Of a stretch of 64,000 bases of DNA, positions 63,171-64,000 are shown in pieces. The DNA lies in contig CAVOIE010000002.1 of the NCBI GenBank assembly GCA_963696055.1, forward strand, positions 744,001 through 808,000, written 5' to 3'. The notes beneath the pieces are model-generated. The model was not told the DNA's origin, ran no database searches, and was given only the letters and a program-made list of their open reading frames with translations. Each line of letters starts with the position of its first letter. Within the stretch, counting starts at the first letter, position 1. Source of the stretch: Crystallibacter sp963696055 (GTDB lineage: Bacteria > Actinomycetota > Actinomycetes > Actinomycetales > Micrococcaceae). Position numbers and translations under genes: made by a program.

Positions 63171-64000
63171 ATGACCGCACTGAGCGTTCCAGTCGTCTGC
63201 GTCACTTCATCGACGGCAGATGGCATGACGGCAACGGCCGCGAATCGCCAGACTAACCCGACCCGTCCGGCCGCAGGTGGTCGCGGAAGGCCGGCGGCCG
63301 GCGCAGCCGAGGTCGACGTGCCATGGCGGCGGCGCCGCGCGCCCGCGCGGACTGGGCCGACGCCGATCCACGAACGCGCGGCGGTCCTGCTGCGCGCTGC
63401 CGTCATCATCGAGCAGCACGCGAAGACTGGGGCCCCGAGCTGGCCCGTGAGGAGGGCAAGACCCGGGTCGAGGGTAGAGGCGAGGTGCTGCGCGCCGCCC
63501 AGATCCTGCGGTACTACGCGGCGGAGGGCGACCGGTAGGCTGGGGAGTGTTCTCGTCGCCCCGCCGCGGTGAACGGATCCTGGTCACCCGCAAACCGCTC
63601 GGCGTCGTCGGCGTCATCACCCCGTTCAACTTCCCCATCGCCATCCCGGCCTGGAAGATCGCCCCCGCGCTGGTCTACGGCAACACGGTGGTGTGGAAGC
63701 CCGCCACCGTCGTGCCGCTGCTGGCGATGCGGCTGGCCCAGGCGCTGGACGACGCCGGGCCTGCCCGCCGGCGTGCTGAACCTGTCGTGATCGGCCGGCG
63801 CCATGGGCGGCGAGCCTCGTCAACCACCCGGGCGTGGACGGGCGTCACCTTCACCGGCTCCACCGGTGTCGGCCGTCAACTCGCAGCCACCGCTGCGGCC
63901 GCGGCGTTCCGGTCCAGGCGGAGATGGGCGGCAAGAACGCCTCGGTCGTGCTCGCCGACGCCGATCTCGAGCTCGCCGTGGAACAGGTGCTGCTCGGCGC
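63171..64000 (+). pseudogene. Aldehyde dehydrogenase, frameshifted and cut by window
   Basis: NAD(P)-dependent aldehyde dehydrogenase, beginning MTALSVPV after AAAGGAG and continuing through several frames: IDGRWHDGNGRESPD, TPIHERAAVLLRAAVIIE, RILVTRKPLGVVGVITPFNF (the cofactor-binding PFNFP), VTFTGSTGVGRQLAAT and MGGKNASVVLADADLE. The catalytic Cys region is beyond the window. Likely oxidises the semialdehyde made by the aminotransferase. At least five shifts are needed before 63900. Confidence 0.83.

Overview
The window is chromosomal DNA from a high-GC actinobacterium, most like Arthrobacter and relatives (Micrococcaceae). The grounds are GC-rich third codon positions, many GTG/TTG starts, ATGA/GTGA operon overlaps, and families typical of that group (DUF222-HNH, DUF3040, GlsA-STAS-cNMP fusion, PhoD-like phosphatase, PucR, Stealth). 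No rRNA, tRNA, IS element, prophage or CRISPR array was seen. Both window edges cut genes: a flavin monooxygenase on the left and an aldehyde dehydrogenase on the right.

Layout. 1-8.6 kb: monooxygenase tail, GYD protein, universal stress protein, NhaA, a TetR regulator divergent from a nucleotide-sugar-epimerase-like gene with paired operators, and a CPA1 antiporter. 9-13.9 kb: Stealth sugar-phosphotransferase, metallophosphoesterase, pentapeptide protein, epimerase and a tiny proline-rich protein. 14-18.9 kb: gluconate/idonate cluster (FadR-type regulator, then gntK-gntP-idnO-idnD on the minus strand); gntK carries an apparent frameshift. 19-28 kb: DUF3040 protein, a ThDP enzyme of the acetolactate-synthase family with a strong terminator, a DUF222-HNH protein, a PhoD-like phosphatase and a frameshifted GlsA fusion. 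28.3-32 kb: four-gene osmoprotectant ABC transporter. 32-41 kb: AsnB-like protein, ABC-F ATPase, ArsR-SRPBCC pair, flavin/PLP-oxidase fold protein, and a five-gene operon around an atypical NRAMP-like transporter. 41-47 kb: GGDEF-EAL protein (frameshifted 5' end), DUF1801, Idi, ArsR-CDF metal efflux pair, Lrp-LysE pair.

47.5-64 kb is the most interesting part. It combines a FadR-type regulator coupled to a Cache-fold protein; a minus-strand series of APC permease, cytochrome P450, [3Fe-4S] ferredoxin, ferredoxin reductase, glutamine-synthetase-like ligase, a substrate-binding-fold protein without export signal and two class C26 gamma-glutamyl hydrolases; then CaiB/BaiF CoA-transferase, PucR regulator, class III aminotransferase, glutaryl-CoA dehydrogenase-like and aldehyde dehydrogenase genes. 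P450-ferredoxin-reductase-GS order resembles the cyclic secondary amine (piperidine/pyrrolidine/morpholine) loci of mycobacteria, and the remaining enzymes could carry a 5-aminovalerate or GABA product through (semi)aldehyde and acid to CoA thioesters. The substrate is inferred. A perfect CRP/GlxR-type site lies upstream of the permease.

Reading frames are broken in gntK, glsA, the GGDEF-EAL gene and the Cache gene, and very often from 60.5 kb to the end. The broken frames keep conserved protein sequence with almost only single-base shifts, so sequence error is a serious alternative to true pseudogenes. Many intergenic gaps hold short GC-rich tandem repeats, and one 40-bp repeat occurs in inverted orientation at 5.05 and 40.7 kb.
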